A DNA stretch of 64,000 nucleotides, from assembly GCF_000147875.1 (NCBI RefSeq), contig NC_014507.1:2728001-2792000 (forward strand). The letters run 5' to 3'. This document shows positions 15,712 to 24,037 of the stretch, one piece after another; positions within the stretch are counted from its first letter, which is position 1, and each line of letters opens with the position of its first letter. A program made the position numbers and the translations under genes. The stretch comes from Methanolacinia petrolearia DSM 11571. GTDB lineage: Archaea; Halobacteriota; Methanomicrobia; Methanomicrobiales; Methanomicrobiaceae. Below the pieces are notes generated by a model. It was not told the DNA's origin, searched no databases, and saw nothing but the letters and a program-made list of their open reading frames with translations.

Positions 15712-17352
15712 CTACGGATAAGTCAGTACTGCAGTACCGCTACCCGACGTCTGTGCACTATCAACTTCCACGCCTTTATCATTGTACAAATAAATTGAAA
15801 GCGTACCGCCGGCTCCACTATCAAGTATGCTGGCCGATATCGATACAGTTCCACTGAATGATCCGAGTTCTTTATCCGGCAGAGTTCCGTAAATCACGCT
15901 CTCCCCCGATTCATCCGTTATTGTAGTAGTTCCGCCGTTAACGGTATAGGTGCCGGACCATTCTCCTGGATAAAATACGCTGAAGTACCAGTTCCCGTAC
16001 GTCTCAGATGTATTTGTAGTGCCGGTGCTGACGCCTGCAAGCTGACTTGTGCCTGAAGATGAGGAAGACTGAGAGTTTCCTCCGCCTGACACCCCGCTGC
16101 TGCCGCCGTTGCCGCTGAACATTCCGCTGGAAAATGCAAAACCGGCAACCGCTATTACAGCGATAACTGCAACGGCAATTATGATGATCTTCGGCTCGGG
16201 CATCCTGCTCTCCTTATAGCCGTAGGGATCATTATAACCTCTGCCCTTTTGTGCCCTTTTCATTGCCTTCTGCCGTTCTTTCTCGGCTCTGGCCTGTTCT
16301 TTCATACGGGCCTTATCCGCCTTCGCCTGCTCCTTCATCATGGATTTCTGTCCCTTCGGGGACATCGCGCCTCCCTGTCCGTACCCGTAGGCACGATCAT
16401 CTGCAAGGGATATTCCACCGTCGCGGGGAGGATATCCGGGCTGCTGCCCATATCCGCTGTGACCGGATGTAGGTGGCGGAGGAGGACTTACAAATCCCCT
16501 GTCTCCAAAATTCTGCTGCTGCGGTGCAGGTGGAGGTGAAAACTGCTGGCGATCTGCCTGTTGTCTCTGGGGAGGAGCCCCGGAGAAAGACTGCTGATGC
16601 ATTGCCTGCTGCTCAACTTTTCCCCCGCAGGAGGGGCAGAATGCTGACCCGGAAGGAACTTTCGCACCGCAAAAACGGCAGAAGATCGGTTTTTCATCAC
16701 CTGAAGACGGCCCCTGGCGATAAGAAGACTGCGGAGAGGCCGGAGGCTGGGAAAAACCCTGCTGCATCTGGTGCCTTTCTTCTGGCGGAATTCCCTGACG
16801 CGCCTGGCTGCGGAAATCCTGCTGTCCATAATAGCTGTCTTCAGCAGGAGGCTGGGAAAATTCAGGGGAGGGAGGAGCATACGGATTCTCTGAACCCATG
16901 CTGAACAGATCGGCGTCCCGGTTATGCGCCGGCGGCGCAGAAGGCTCTGTTTTAGGGGGCATACCTCCTGAGAACTGGTTTTGCCCGCCTGCCGAATTCC
17001 GGGGAACCATACCGCGGGACATGGATTTCAAATCTTCAACCCAGTCGTCCCTTTCTGCGTACCTGTAGTCACCTGCCTGAATAAATTTGAGGATGAGGTC
17101 GCCTACCTCGCCCGAGGGTTTTTCTATTGAAAATTTTATGGCAGGTGTTCCCGATTCATCGGAGGAGGGCTGGTAATCTTTGACAAGATTCAGGGGAAAA
17201 ACGAGCTCCTTTCTCTCCTGTATTGAATCGGTTTTTTTTACGAAAATTATTCTTTTGCTGGTTAAAAATGCGTCAAAAGGGACATTTTTAACATTTACTC
17301 CGGGAGATATTTTGACGAGTTCTTCTCCCGGCCTGAGATTCGGTCTGTACAT
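15712..17352 (-). CDS. PH-like / zinc-ribbon single-pass membrane protein
   Basis: 546 residues. An N-terminal PH-like domain (about 5-115; [15 protein letters not shown]) resembles those of the protein at 11825-13597. A Pro/Gln-rich linker surrounds a zinc ribbon ([20 protein letters not shown] near 225-245). A second Gln/Pro/Gly-rich linker and a Lys/Arg/Ala-rich charged helix ([19 protein letters not shown]) precede a transmembrane segment near 392-412. The C-terminal part is Ser/Gly-rich and then a beta domain of about 100 residues ([16 protein letters not shown]), probably outside the cell. Function is unknown. The shared PH-zinc-ribbon plan in two nearby genes suggests a paralogous family with different membrane ends. 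Confidence 0.7.
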   Translation of the reverse strand: MYRPNLRPGEELVKISPGVNVKNVPFDAFLTSKRIIFVKKTDSIQERKELVFPLNLVKDYQPSSDESGTPAIKFSIEKPSGEVGDLILKFIQAGDYRYAERDDWVEDLKSMSRGMVPRNSAGGQNQFSGGMPPKTEPSAPPAHNRDADLFSMGSENPYAPPSPEFSQPPAEDSYYGQQDFRSQARQGIPPEERHQMQQGFSQPPASPQSSYRQGPSSGDEKPIFCRFCGAKVPSGSAFCPSCGGKVEQQAMHQQSFSGAPPQRQQADRQQFSPPPAPQQQNFGDRGFVSPPPPPTSGHSGYGQQPGYPPRDGGISLADDRAYGYGQGGAMSPKGQKSMMKEQAKADKARMKEQARAEKERQKAMKRAQKGRGYNDPYGYKESRMPEPKIIIIAVAVIAVIAVAGFAFSSGMFSGNGGSSGVSGGGNSQSSSSSGTSQLAGVSTGTTNTSETYGNWYFSVFYPGEWSGTYTVNGGTTTITDESGESVIYGTLPDKELGSFSGTVSISASILDSGAGGTLSIYLYNDKGVEVDSAQTSGSGTAVLTYP

Positions 17353-17546
17353 ATTATGAATTTATAATTGTATCCCGTCATTCATTAATCTAATTCAAAA
17401 AGAGAGTTTTGATCCATAAGGGGTATCCATAACAACGGATGATTTTCCCGGATGGTCTCCGGGGGAACAACAAATAAATATTAGTTTTTAGCAATAACCT
17501 CCTGTTTATTTATAACCGGGCGGGGGGATCGGGGTGTTTTATACCT

Positions 17547-19289
17547 ATGGCAGGAAAAGGGTATTCATGGAACTCTTCATCATTCGTTTCGGGCCTTAAT
17601 GACAAGAAAGACTTCCTTATTGCAGCATCGCTTTTAACGGCATTCATCTTAATTGCGGTCTTCTATTCTTTCGGTTATACAACCGTAACCCCTCACCTTA
17701 TGGACGTCCCGATAATTCTCTGCGCCTTTTTTTATCCGAAGCGGGGAGTTGCAGCCGCCGTTATTCTCTCGGCAGGATACGTCCTGATGGCTGCACTGCT
17801 GACAGGGTTCTCCGGGATCGAGATAATATATGCCATGGGAAGAGCGGTTATTTTCATAATGATAGGCACCGTGGTTTCATTCATCTCCGAAGGATTCAAA
17901 AACGAAAAAAAGAGATATTCGGATCTTTTCAACAATCTCTCGGACACCACCTATATCACCAGCTGTACAGCGGACGGCGAGATAGGAGAGATAATAGAAT
18001 GCAATGAAACCACATTTAAAAACACGGGATATAAAAAAGAAGAACTTATCGGAAAACCTGTCTCTACCCTGATCAGCGGCACCGTTCCTTCCCTCAGGAA
18101 TACCGGAAATGAAACTGACGATACAAAAAAGATCAATGCCGAGGGGATCTTTGTCATTGAAACAGGACACAAAAGAAAAAACAGGCCTTCGTGTCCCGTA
18201 GAGATGAAAATAAGAAGTTCATTCTTTGACAAAAAACCCGTTTTCATAATAACGGCCAGGGATATATCCCTGAGAAAGGAGACGGAGAATAAACTGACGG
18301 CACAGGCAAAATTTCTCGAATCGCTTATCGAGACCATTCCGATACCTTTTATGTACAAAGATCACGATCTCAGGCATACGATGTGCAATACCCCCCTCCT
18401 GAACAGCCTGTATCTTAAGAAGGAGGATTTCATCGGTAAAACAGTCTATGATGTCCTGCCGGCTGAATGCGCAGATGAGATCAACAAAATGGATCTCGAA
18501 ACTATTTCATCCCACCAGCCTGTCTCAAAGACATTCACTATTCCGCTGGAGAACGGGAAAGAATATGTGACTCTCGTCAACACAATGGCAGTCTTCTCCG
18601 AAGAAGAATTTTCAGGAATAATTACAATCTCACAGGACATCTCGAACCTGAAGAAGGTAAAAGAGGACCTCAGGCGATCACTTGAAGAGAAGACGATCCT
18701 GCTGCAGGAGGTCCACCACAGGGTGAAGAACAACCTTGCAATTATAATAGGATTCCTTTCGATGCAAAAGACGCTTATGGACGATGAGGAGTGTATAGAG
18801 GCGATTGCAGACGCTGAAAACAGGATTTATTCACTCGCTGCCGTGCATGAATCAATATACCTCTCGGAAAATATATCAGAGATCGATGCCGGAGATCATT
18901 TTAAAAACCTGATCGGGAGTATTCTTACAACGTGCGCCGAAGATTCGACAATCAGATATTCAATCGATACAGGCGGCTGCAAAATGGATATCAGACAGGC
19001 AATTCCTGCAAGCCTCATAGTTAATGAGATAATCACCAACTCTGTAAAATATGCATTCAGGAACCGTAAATCAGGGAATATATCACTTAAACTGCACAAG
19101 GATGAAAATGGCCGATTCAATATGGTGATCTCGGACAATGGTATCGGTCTTCCGGAAGACTTCGATCAATCAAAATCGCATACTCTCGGGATCAAGGTAA
19201 TAAACAATATCGTCAGGCTCCAGCTAAAAGGAGATGTCAGTCTCATATCAGGATCTTCCGGGACATCGTGGAATATAATCTGGAAATAA
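17547..19289 (+). CDS. Membrane PAS sensor histidine kinase, HisKA_2 type
   Basis: 580 residues. Four or five membrane helices occupy about 18-115 (MASE-like sensor). Two PAS domains follow, near 125-250 and 255-375; the first has GEIIECNETTFKNTGYKKEE. The phosphoacceptor region LLQEVHHRVKNNLAIIIGFL is the HisKA_2 signature near residue 385. The ATPase domain has IVNEIITNSVKYAF (N box), DNGIGLPED (G1) and GSSGTSWNIIW at the end. It is a complete kinase, unlike other sensors in this window. A GGGGTG site lies 10 nt before the ATG. Candidate partners are the receiver-PAS proteins at 52478 and 58709, but neither is linked. Confidence 0.9.
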   Translation: MAGKGYSWNSSSFVSGLNDKKDFLIAASLLTAFILIAVFYSFGYTTVTPHLMDVPIILCAFFYPKRGVAAAVILSAGYVLMAALLTGFSGIEIIYAMGRAVIFIMIGTVVSFISEGFKNEKKRYSDLFNNLSDTTYITSCTADGEIGEIIECNETTFKNTGYKKEELIGKPVSTLISGTVPSLRNTGNETDDTKKINAEGIFVIETGHKRKNRPSCPVEMKIRSSFFDKKPVFIITARDISLRKETENKLTAQAKFLESLIETIPIPFMYKDHDLRHTMCNTPLLNSLYLKKEDFIGKTVYDVLPAECADEINKMDLETISSHQPVSKTFTIPLENGKEYVTLVNTMAVFSEEEFSGIITISQDISNLKKVKEDLRRSLEEKTILLQEVHHRVKNNLAIIIGFLSMQKTLMDDEECIEAIADAENRIYSLAAVHESIYLSENISEIDAGDHFKNLIGSILTTCAEDSTIRYSIDTGGCKMDIRQAIPASLIVNEIITNSVKYAFRNRKSGNISLKLHKDENGRFNMVISDNGIGLPEDFDQSKSHTLGIKVINNIVRLQLKGDVSLISGSSGTSWNIIWK

Positions 19290-19302
19290 AAATTAGGATT
19301 TT

Positions 19303-20232
19303 TTATCTGCGCAGTCTTGCTGAAACCAGGCAGAATACTCCGAAAATTGCAGAAAACGCACAAACAGTTGTAAATCCAGGTGTTGCCGGAGTTGCCGCCG
19401 TCGTTGAAGCAGGTGTCTGGTAATCGGTCTGGACGGTCGTTGCAGGCGTTGTCACTGCGGTCACCATGCTGGTCGGTTCCTCCGTCAGGCCTTCGGTTTC
19501 AAGGGTTTCCACTTCATTCAGAATAATCGTGCTTCTCTGGGTGATATAGATTGTAAAGTCTGAGACAGCCTGCGGTCCGGCCATAATCACATCAGATGAA
19601 CTGCATTGCGATGATTCACCTTCACCTGAAACAAAGGTAATCAGCGGGATGTACTGCAGAGTCGCGTTATCCCACCCGAATACATGGGTGGTCCCGGGGT
19701 ACATATCCGCCGATTCGACTTCCAAACCGTCCCTTTTAACTGTAACCGATGCACCCGAGGCCTCACAGATGGTTCCTTCACATAGCTCGCAATCGGATTC
19801 GGCTATATAGGAAATTTCATAATTCTTATAGAACGGAGATACCAGCCTTGTCGGGTCACCGTAACAGGCAATAATCGGTTTGGTCGTCAGACCTGTAGAG
19901 CCTATCTTTCCGATGGTAATCCATTCCCCTCCGGGTCCGCCCATTATAGTGACTTCAACCGAGTCACCCTGACTTAAGTCTTTGAAAACCGAAGGGTTTG
20001 AGGTAGTTCCGGTTACAAAATTATTTTTAAGGCTGCTCTTTCCATAAGTTATCCATTCGCCACCCTCGTATACGGAGGCTACATTGACTATAATCCTGTC
20101 ATATGAGGGTTCGAGTTTCGAGATCGAGCCCATATACTTTTCCTCAAGAAGCACTGCGGAAGCTGGTGAACAGATAACAACCGCAAATACGACAATAAGG
20201 GCTGCTATCAGGGTCATTCTTATATTCTTCAT
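19303..20232 (-). CDS. Secreted surface protein with PGF-CTERM-like tail
   Basis: 309 residues. The signal peptide is at 1-26 (TLIAALIVVFAVVICSPASA). The ectodomain is rich in strands and has four cysteines (ESDCELCEGTICEAS, then SSQCSSS), which may form disulfides. A Thr-rich stretch leads to TPGFTTVCAFSAIFGVFCLV and a short basic end, the sorting-tail pattern. The start at 20232 follows GGAGGA; an open frame extends upstream to 20292 but lacks a signal. The family is not recognised. It converges on the sensor kinase with 13 bp between stops. Confidence 0.75.
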   Translation of the reverse strand: MKNIRMTLIAALIVVFAVVICSPASAVLLEEKYMGSISKLEPSYDRIIVNVASVYEGGEWITYGKSSLKNNFVTGTTSNPSVFKDLSQGDSVEVTIMGGPGGEWITIGKIGSTGLTTKPIIACYGDPTRLVSPFYKNYEISYIAESDCELCEGTICEASGASVTVKRDGLEVESADMYPGTTHVFGWDNATLQYIPLITFVSGEGESSQCSSSDVIMAGPQAVSDFTIYITQRSTIILNEVETLETEGLTEEPTSMVTAVTTPATTVQTDYQTPASTTAATPATPGFTTVCAFSAIFGVFCLVSARLRR

Positions 20233-20349
20233 TTTATCAAATCCTCCTTTGGTCGTGAGAGTCCGAAACAATCCGGACAAAAACCATGTCAATTACTATG
20301 GGGTAACTGATAAAAAAACCTGTGGTAAATAAAGGAAAAAAAAGAGGAA

Positions 20350-20976
20350 TCAGATAAGGCCTGTGAGCCCCAGGATTCCGCCGATGAATGATGCAATAAC
20401 AACCGCAAAGAGGATCATTCCGATCAAAACCAGAACTATCGGAATTAAAACAACAAAAACCGCTTTCCCGGTTGAAAATTCCTGTAATTCACGAATTCCG
20501 AGAACTAAAAGAACAAGCGTCCAGATCCCGGCGATAATGTTGACATAGGGGATCCAGCCCAGGATAAAGTATGGCGTATGTGCATACATTACGGTTTTAA
20601 TCGTCTGAACATAGCCATTGCCCCCGTCAAACATAAGTACAAAGCAGTGAAGCATCAGACCGCAGACAAATATCGAGAAGAGACCGATGACGAAAGCGGT
20701 ATAGATCACAAAAACATCGAAAGAGATCAGGAACGAACTGAACGAGGAGAAGTCAGATACCCACTGCATTCCGGGAACCTAGCTGAGGGCGTCGATCGTT
20801 GAACTCATGAAGTTCATATCCATTACAACAGCGACAATTCCGTACAGGATTGTGAAGATCACAAACAGTACAATGTAGTACTGGTAAGCTGCACCAAGGC
20901 TTTCACCTTTGTGAGCCTGAAAGGTTTCGACAGGTTTTACAAGGAAACCTTTTAGTTTTTCACTAAAGGATGACAT
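20350..20976 (-). pseudogene. Yip1-family membrane protein gene interrupted by in-frame TAG
   Basis: The frame from 20976 to 20350 is homologous along its length to the intact Yip1-type protein at 21627-22217. The first part (FSEKLKGFLVKPVETF, YQYYIVLFVIFTILYGIVA) matches its N terminus. The second part (TPYFILGWIPYVNIIAGIW, GIRELQEFSTGKAV) matches its C terminus. Codon 66 (20779-20781) is TAG, and the same frame resumes with an ATG at 20769, four codons later. The stop lies in the variable loop between helices. Possible readings are a recent nonsense mutation, two separate peptides made by reinitiation (140 residues from 20769), or a sequence error. A leaderless promoter is present, so the gene is probably transcribed. 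Confidence 0.72.
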
Positions 20977-20993
20977 AAAGAGAAAATAACATA

Positions 20994-21003
20994 CGTTATA
21001 TAA
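20994..21003 (-). promoter_or_regulatory. TATA box of leaderless Yip1-type gene
   Basis: On the minus strand CTATTTATATAA lies about 20-27 bp before the ATG at 20976. No ribosome site is present between them. The spacing places the transcription start at or next to the ATG, so the message is probably leaderless. Confidence 0.55.
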
Positions 21004-21215
21004 ATAGTTTCCTGTGAATCCGAAATCTGCACAACCATCCGGACGTATTCTGCAGAGAAAGTAATAAAAAACAGTAAAATTATAACAGGACATCCTGTAA
21101 ATATTTTTAACTCGCCCTGTTATGGATATAGAATCGATATTTTTGCCGAAGGAGACAAAATCCATATATTCTCCAACTGATTATAGGAATTTGTAAATTT
21201 AATTTTGGAGGAATT

Positions 21216-21509
21216 ATGAGCGTAATTAAACGATTTGGCGTCTTATCCGTAGCAAAGATCTTTGCAGCCATAAGCCTTGTCATCGGCCTGATTGCAGGAA
21301 TATTGCTTCTTCTGTTCGGAGGACTTATAACACTCTTTATGGGGCCGTATGCGCCCCAGGTGGCAGTTGGCGTAGGGCTTGGTGTTGTGGCAGTCATTAT
21401 CCTGGCGATTGGCGGTGCCATCGGTGGTTTAATATACGGTGCAGTAGTAGCATTCATTTACAATCTCGCTGCAGGCTGGTTCGGCGGAGTCGAGATTGAC
21501 CTGGAGTAA
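21216..21509 (+). CDS. Small conserved multi-pass membrane protein
   Basis: 97 residues with three hydrophobic segments (about 14-42, 47-70, 72-90) and a conserved-looking C-terminal end, FIYNLAAGWFGGVEIDLE. Similar short proteins with an N-terminal KFGVLSVAKI motif and a GWxGGxE end occur in archaea and bacteria, but I know of no function. The ATG follows TTTGGAGGAATT, a strong ribosome site. It lies alone between two leftward Yip1-type genes. Confidence 0.75.
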   Translation: MSVIKRFGVLSVAKIFAAISLVIGLIAGILLLLFGGLITLFMGPYAPQVAVGVGLGVVAVIILAIGGAIGGLIYGAVVAFIYNLAAGWFGGVEIDLE

Positions 21510-21626
21510 TTCCGGGATCCATAAAAACCCTTTTTATTGTGATAACATTTCTTTTAAGTTGATATTCATCCGAAGTTACAGAAATCAGCCAGATAAGAGG
21601 TTTTTTTCAAAAAAAGAGAGAATTGG

Positions 21627-22217
21627 TTAATAGTAACCTGCCGTCGTAACAGCCGCCACAAGGAAGAAACCGATGAGCAGTATGACAAGAACCATTATGA
21701 TGATTATCGGCAGTATAATCGCTAGTACCGCTCTTGCAGTCGACATCTCCTGGATCTCTCTTATAGCAAGAATTTCGAGTATAAATGCCCATATGCCCGC
21801 AATTATACCTATAATCGGAATCCATCCGAGAAGCATGCTCGGAGTTGAGGCATAGATCATCGCTGCAGTGGTCTTTGTGAATCCCTGCTTTCCGCCAAGA
21901 ATTACAACGAAGATATGGACGATTATACTCTGTATGAACAGGGCGACTATGCCGATGATGAAAAAGAAGATTATGATACCGACTATCATCCCCAGACCCA
22001 TACCAAGACCCATCCCTGCACCACCAAATCCGGGAATGGCGGCCATGTTAGATCCCATACCCAGACCGGCGATGAGGCCGTAAAGCACAGAGAAGATCAG
22101 GAGAAGAACAAGATAATACTTGAATGCTTCGCCGAATTCCTCGGGCTTATATTTGTTAAAACTCTCAACAGGATTTAAAATGAATCCTTTGACCCTTTCG
22201 ACAAAATCCAGTGCCAT
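21627..22217 (-). CDS. Yip1-family membrane protein
   Basis: 196 residues, five membrane helices. The N-terminal amphipathic motif DFVERVKGFILNPVESF is typical of archaeal Yip1-domain proteins; the C-terminal core has STPSMLLGWIPIIGIIAGIW, then IREIQEMSTARAVLA. Eukaryotic Yip1 proteins bind Rab GTPases in vesicle traffic. The role in archaea is unknown. A Gly/Met-rich loop (about 60-90) replaces the short linker of the neighbouring interrupted paralogue. TATTTAAATA about 25 bp upstream of the ATG, and no ribosome site, suggest a leaderless transcript. Confidence 0.8.
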   Translation of the reverse strand: MALDFVERVKGFILNPVESFNKYKPEEFGEAFKYYLVLLLIFSVLYGLIAGLGMGSNMAAIPGFGGAGMGLGMGLGMIVGIIIFFFIIGIVALFIQSIIVHIFVVILGGKQGFTKTTAAMIYASTPSMLLGWIPIIGIIAGIWAFILEILAIREIQEMSTARAVLAIILPIIIIMVLVILLIGFFLVAAVTTAGYY

Positions 22218-22222
22218 GATAT

Positions 22223-22252
22223 CTAATATCCCGGCAAGTATTTAAATATTAG
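22223..22252 (-). promoter_or_regulatory. TATA region with flanking inverted repeat
   Basis: Minus-strand TATTTAAATA (22239-22248) is the TATA element for the Yip1-type gene. It is flanked by CTAATAT and ATATTAG (22223-22229 and 22246-22252), 7-bp arms 16 bp apart, which span the TATA and the expected transcription start. It could be an operator; AT-rich chance pairing cannot be excluded. Confidence 0.35.
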
Positions 22253-22325
22253 ACCCGGCAACGGTTTTTCTCCGGATGTTATGCAATTTATCATGTAAAA
22301 AAAGGTTTTCCACCCGGATAAAGGA

Positions 22326-22634
22326 TTACTTCTTCAGCGCCTTCTCAAAACCCTCGGCAATATCTTCTATGGTTTTATCGATCTTCTCTTCAGCTTTTTT
22401 CACTTTTTTTGCAAGATGCTCTCTTCCTTTCTCCGTAGTGATCAGCGCCTTTCCGACACCGAAGAGATCAGTGAGATTTTTAGATATGGACGATTTGAGT
22501 TCTGCAACTTTTTCATCGAAATCCTCGACATTTCCATTGTCCTCATCTGTGCCCTGCCCCGGAGCCGCATCCTCCGTGATCTCCTCGTCATCAAGCCATC
22601 TTCCCTTTTCAAAGTGTCCTTTCTTTTCGGCCAT
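22326..22634 (-). CDS. Small charged coiled-coil protein
   Basis: 102 residues. The N terminus is AEKKGHFEKGRWLDDEE, followed by an acidic disordered stretch and a helical coiled-coil region (VAELKSSISKNLTDLFGVGKAL, KKVKKAEEKIDKTIEDIAEGFEKALKK). The N-terminal FxxGRW motif recurs in small methanogen proteins I have seen, but no function is known to me. The start at 22634 has AGGAG 10 nt upstream; the ATG at 22643 is too close to that site. Confidence 0.7.
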   Translation of the reverse strand: MAEKKGHFEKGRWLDDEEITEDAAPGQGTDEDNGNVEDFDEKVAELKSSISKNLTDLFGVGKALITTEKGREHLAKKVKKAEEKIDKTIEDIAEGFEKALKK

Positions 22635-22712
22635 AACTCTCATACTCCTCTGTAATCTGTGTATATTATCCTGAACTTTACAGGAATAAATACCTTAAGT
22701 GCGGATGATCGG

Positions 22713-23507
22713 TCAGGGAAGAACGAGATCGCTATTATTTTCAAGAATATAAAGAAACGAGCGTATCATATAGCACAACTCAGGAATTTCAATAATGTGT
22801 CCGATAATATTCCCGTTCTCTTCTTCAACAACCATGCTTATTCTCCTGTCGAAAATGTAAAAACAACTGGCCGCCTTATGATTCCTGAACCCTCCATTTT
22901 TCATGTAATCGTCTTTAATATAATCATTCATATTCTTCAGGAATTCAATGATCCTGTGACTGTTTTTATGAACATCAAGTTTCATCCCGGAAAAGGCTTC
23001 CAGATTAAAAGTATGAATCTCGATATTAACCCTTTTTCTGACCTTCTGGAGGTCTTCAAGAACGCGTTTTACGGACTTGGGATCTTCGGACATTATTATG
23101 ATCTCCTTTTCTGCATTCTGGATCAGTGTCTTTAACCTGTTCTGGACCCCTACCTCGCTCCTGATAGTCCACATCTTTGCCGGCGGCAGCGATTCGTACT
23201 GGATTTCGGACAGGTAATCCCCGGCTTCGGAAATTTTGCGATCCATCTCGGTTTTCAGTGGATTTAATACTTCAAAAGGCTTTTCCGCACAATAACTTGC
23301 AGGCGTCCCTTCCCCGACGAAGATATACCCCTTATCCGCAAGCGATCTCAATATAGAATATATCCTCCCGTGCGGTACTCCCGATATGCTGCTGACTTCT
23401 CTTGCCGTTGCATTCCCGAGTCCGATAAGAGCAATATAGGCTCTTGCCTCGTATTCGGTAAATCCTATGCCGGCAAGGGTTTCGACAATCTCCTTCTTGA
23501 TCTCCAT
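22713..23507 (-). CDS. TrmB-family transcriptional regulator
   Basis: 264 residues. The N-terminal winged helix (about 1-70) has GFTEYEARAYIALIGLGNATAREVSSISGVP and RIYSILRSLADKGYI, which is the TrmB DNA-binding domain. A coiled-coil dimerisation helix and a phospholipase D-like effector domain (EIIIMSEDP, RRISMVVEEENGN) follow. TrmB proteins respond to sugars or other small molecules. It is divergent from a two-gene set with an RND exporter, with a 7-5-7 inverted repeat just before its ATG, so it likely controls itself and the exporter. Confidence 0.9.
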   Translation of the reverse strand: MEIKKEIVETLAGIGFTEYEARAYIALIGLGNATAREVSSISGVPHGRIYSILRSLADKGYIFVGEGTPASYCAEKPFEVLNPLKTEMDRKISEAGDYLSEIQYESLPPAKMWTIRSEVGVQNRLKTLIQNAEKEIIIMSEDPKSVKRVLEDLQKVRKRVNIEIHTFNLEAFSGMKLDVHKNSHRIIEFLKNMNDYIKDDYMKNGGFRNHKAASCFYIFDRRISMVVEEENGNIIGHIIEIPELCYMIRSFLYILENNSDLVLP

Positions 23508-23509
23508 AA

Positions 23510-23528
23510 TGCAACTCCAAAAGTTGCA
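23510..23528. promoter_or_regulatory. Inverted-repeat operator between trmB-type gene and exporter set
   Basis: TGCAACT (23510-23516) and AGTTGCA (23522-23528) are perfect 7-bp arms with a 5-bp spacer. The repeat ends 2 bp before the regulator ATG and lies downstream of its TATA-like TTATTAATAA (about 23532-23541), overlapping the expected transcription start. For the rightward genes it lies upstream of the TATA region. This fits repression of the regulator and control of the exporter genes. Confidence 0.65.
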
Positions 23529-23585
23529 CTTGATTATTAATAACTTTAACCCATATTAGTACTGAGCAGCATTAAGGTGGCAAAA

Positions 23586-23999
23586 ATGCCGGAAACAATT
23601 ATTAACAAATCCAATTGCCCAAATCTCGAAACTTCGGCTGTCTGGGAGGAGGCCGGATTCATCCCCCCGGCCTTCTGCCGGACAGTAATCGAATTCCTCC
23701 ACAGACTTTATAATGATGATATCGAAAATATCTATGACATCGATATCGCCAGAGATCAGATCTGTGATACTGGTGAAAAAACCACCTCAGGCTGCTCGGA
23801 ATATATTTTTACCGACAGGGAGAGAATGTATCACTTTGCAGATGAGATGAATATACCTGCCGGAGAGATGAATGACACGGAGATTGCAGATGAAATTATT
23901 TGCAGGCTTATAGATGAATACACTGGGGATAAATTTGCCTTTACAGACAGATCAGGGATTATGGAAGTCCTTTATAAAATTTCCACATGCATCGCGTAA
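23586..23999 (+). CDS. Uncharacterised acidic protein upstream of RND exporter
   Basis: 137 residues, acidic, soluble, with no membrane segment. It has several cysteines (SNCPN, PAFCRT, DQICDT, SGCSEY, IICRL, STCIA) and aromatic acidic stretches (FLHRLYNDDIENIYDIDIARD). The family is not recognised. The ATG at 23586 follows AAGGTGG by 5 nt and is favoured over the GTG at 23577. It is followed after 38 bp by the exporter gene and is probably cotranscribed with it under the divergent TrmB regulator. A ligand-sensing role is possible but not shown. Confidence 0.7.
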   Translation: MPETIINKSNCPNLETSAVWEEAGFIPPAFCRTVIEFLHRLYNDDIENIYDIDIARDQICDTGEKTTSGCSEYIFTDRERMYHFADEMNIPAGEMNDTEIADEIICRLIDEYTGDKFAFTDRSGIMEVLYKISTCIA

Positions 24000-24037
24000 A
24001 ATTCTGAAAAATACCTGTAAAACGGAGTGTAGAAGTT

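Noticed and set aside
16488-16880. Open frame of 130 codons opposite the PH/zinc-ribbon gene
   Set aside because: It arises from the Pro/Gln-rich codon pattern of the real gene and has no start signal.
20779-20781. Pyrrolysine as the meaning of the TAG in the Yip1-type gene
   Set aside because: Pyrrolysine is known mainly in methylamine enzymes of other methanogen orders, and no pyl gene is in the window. Kept only as a test in the finding.
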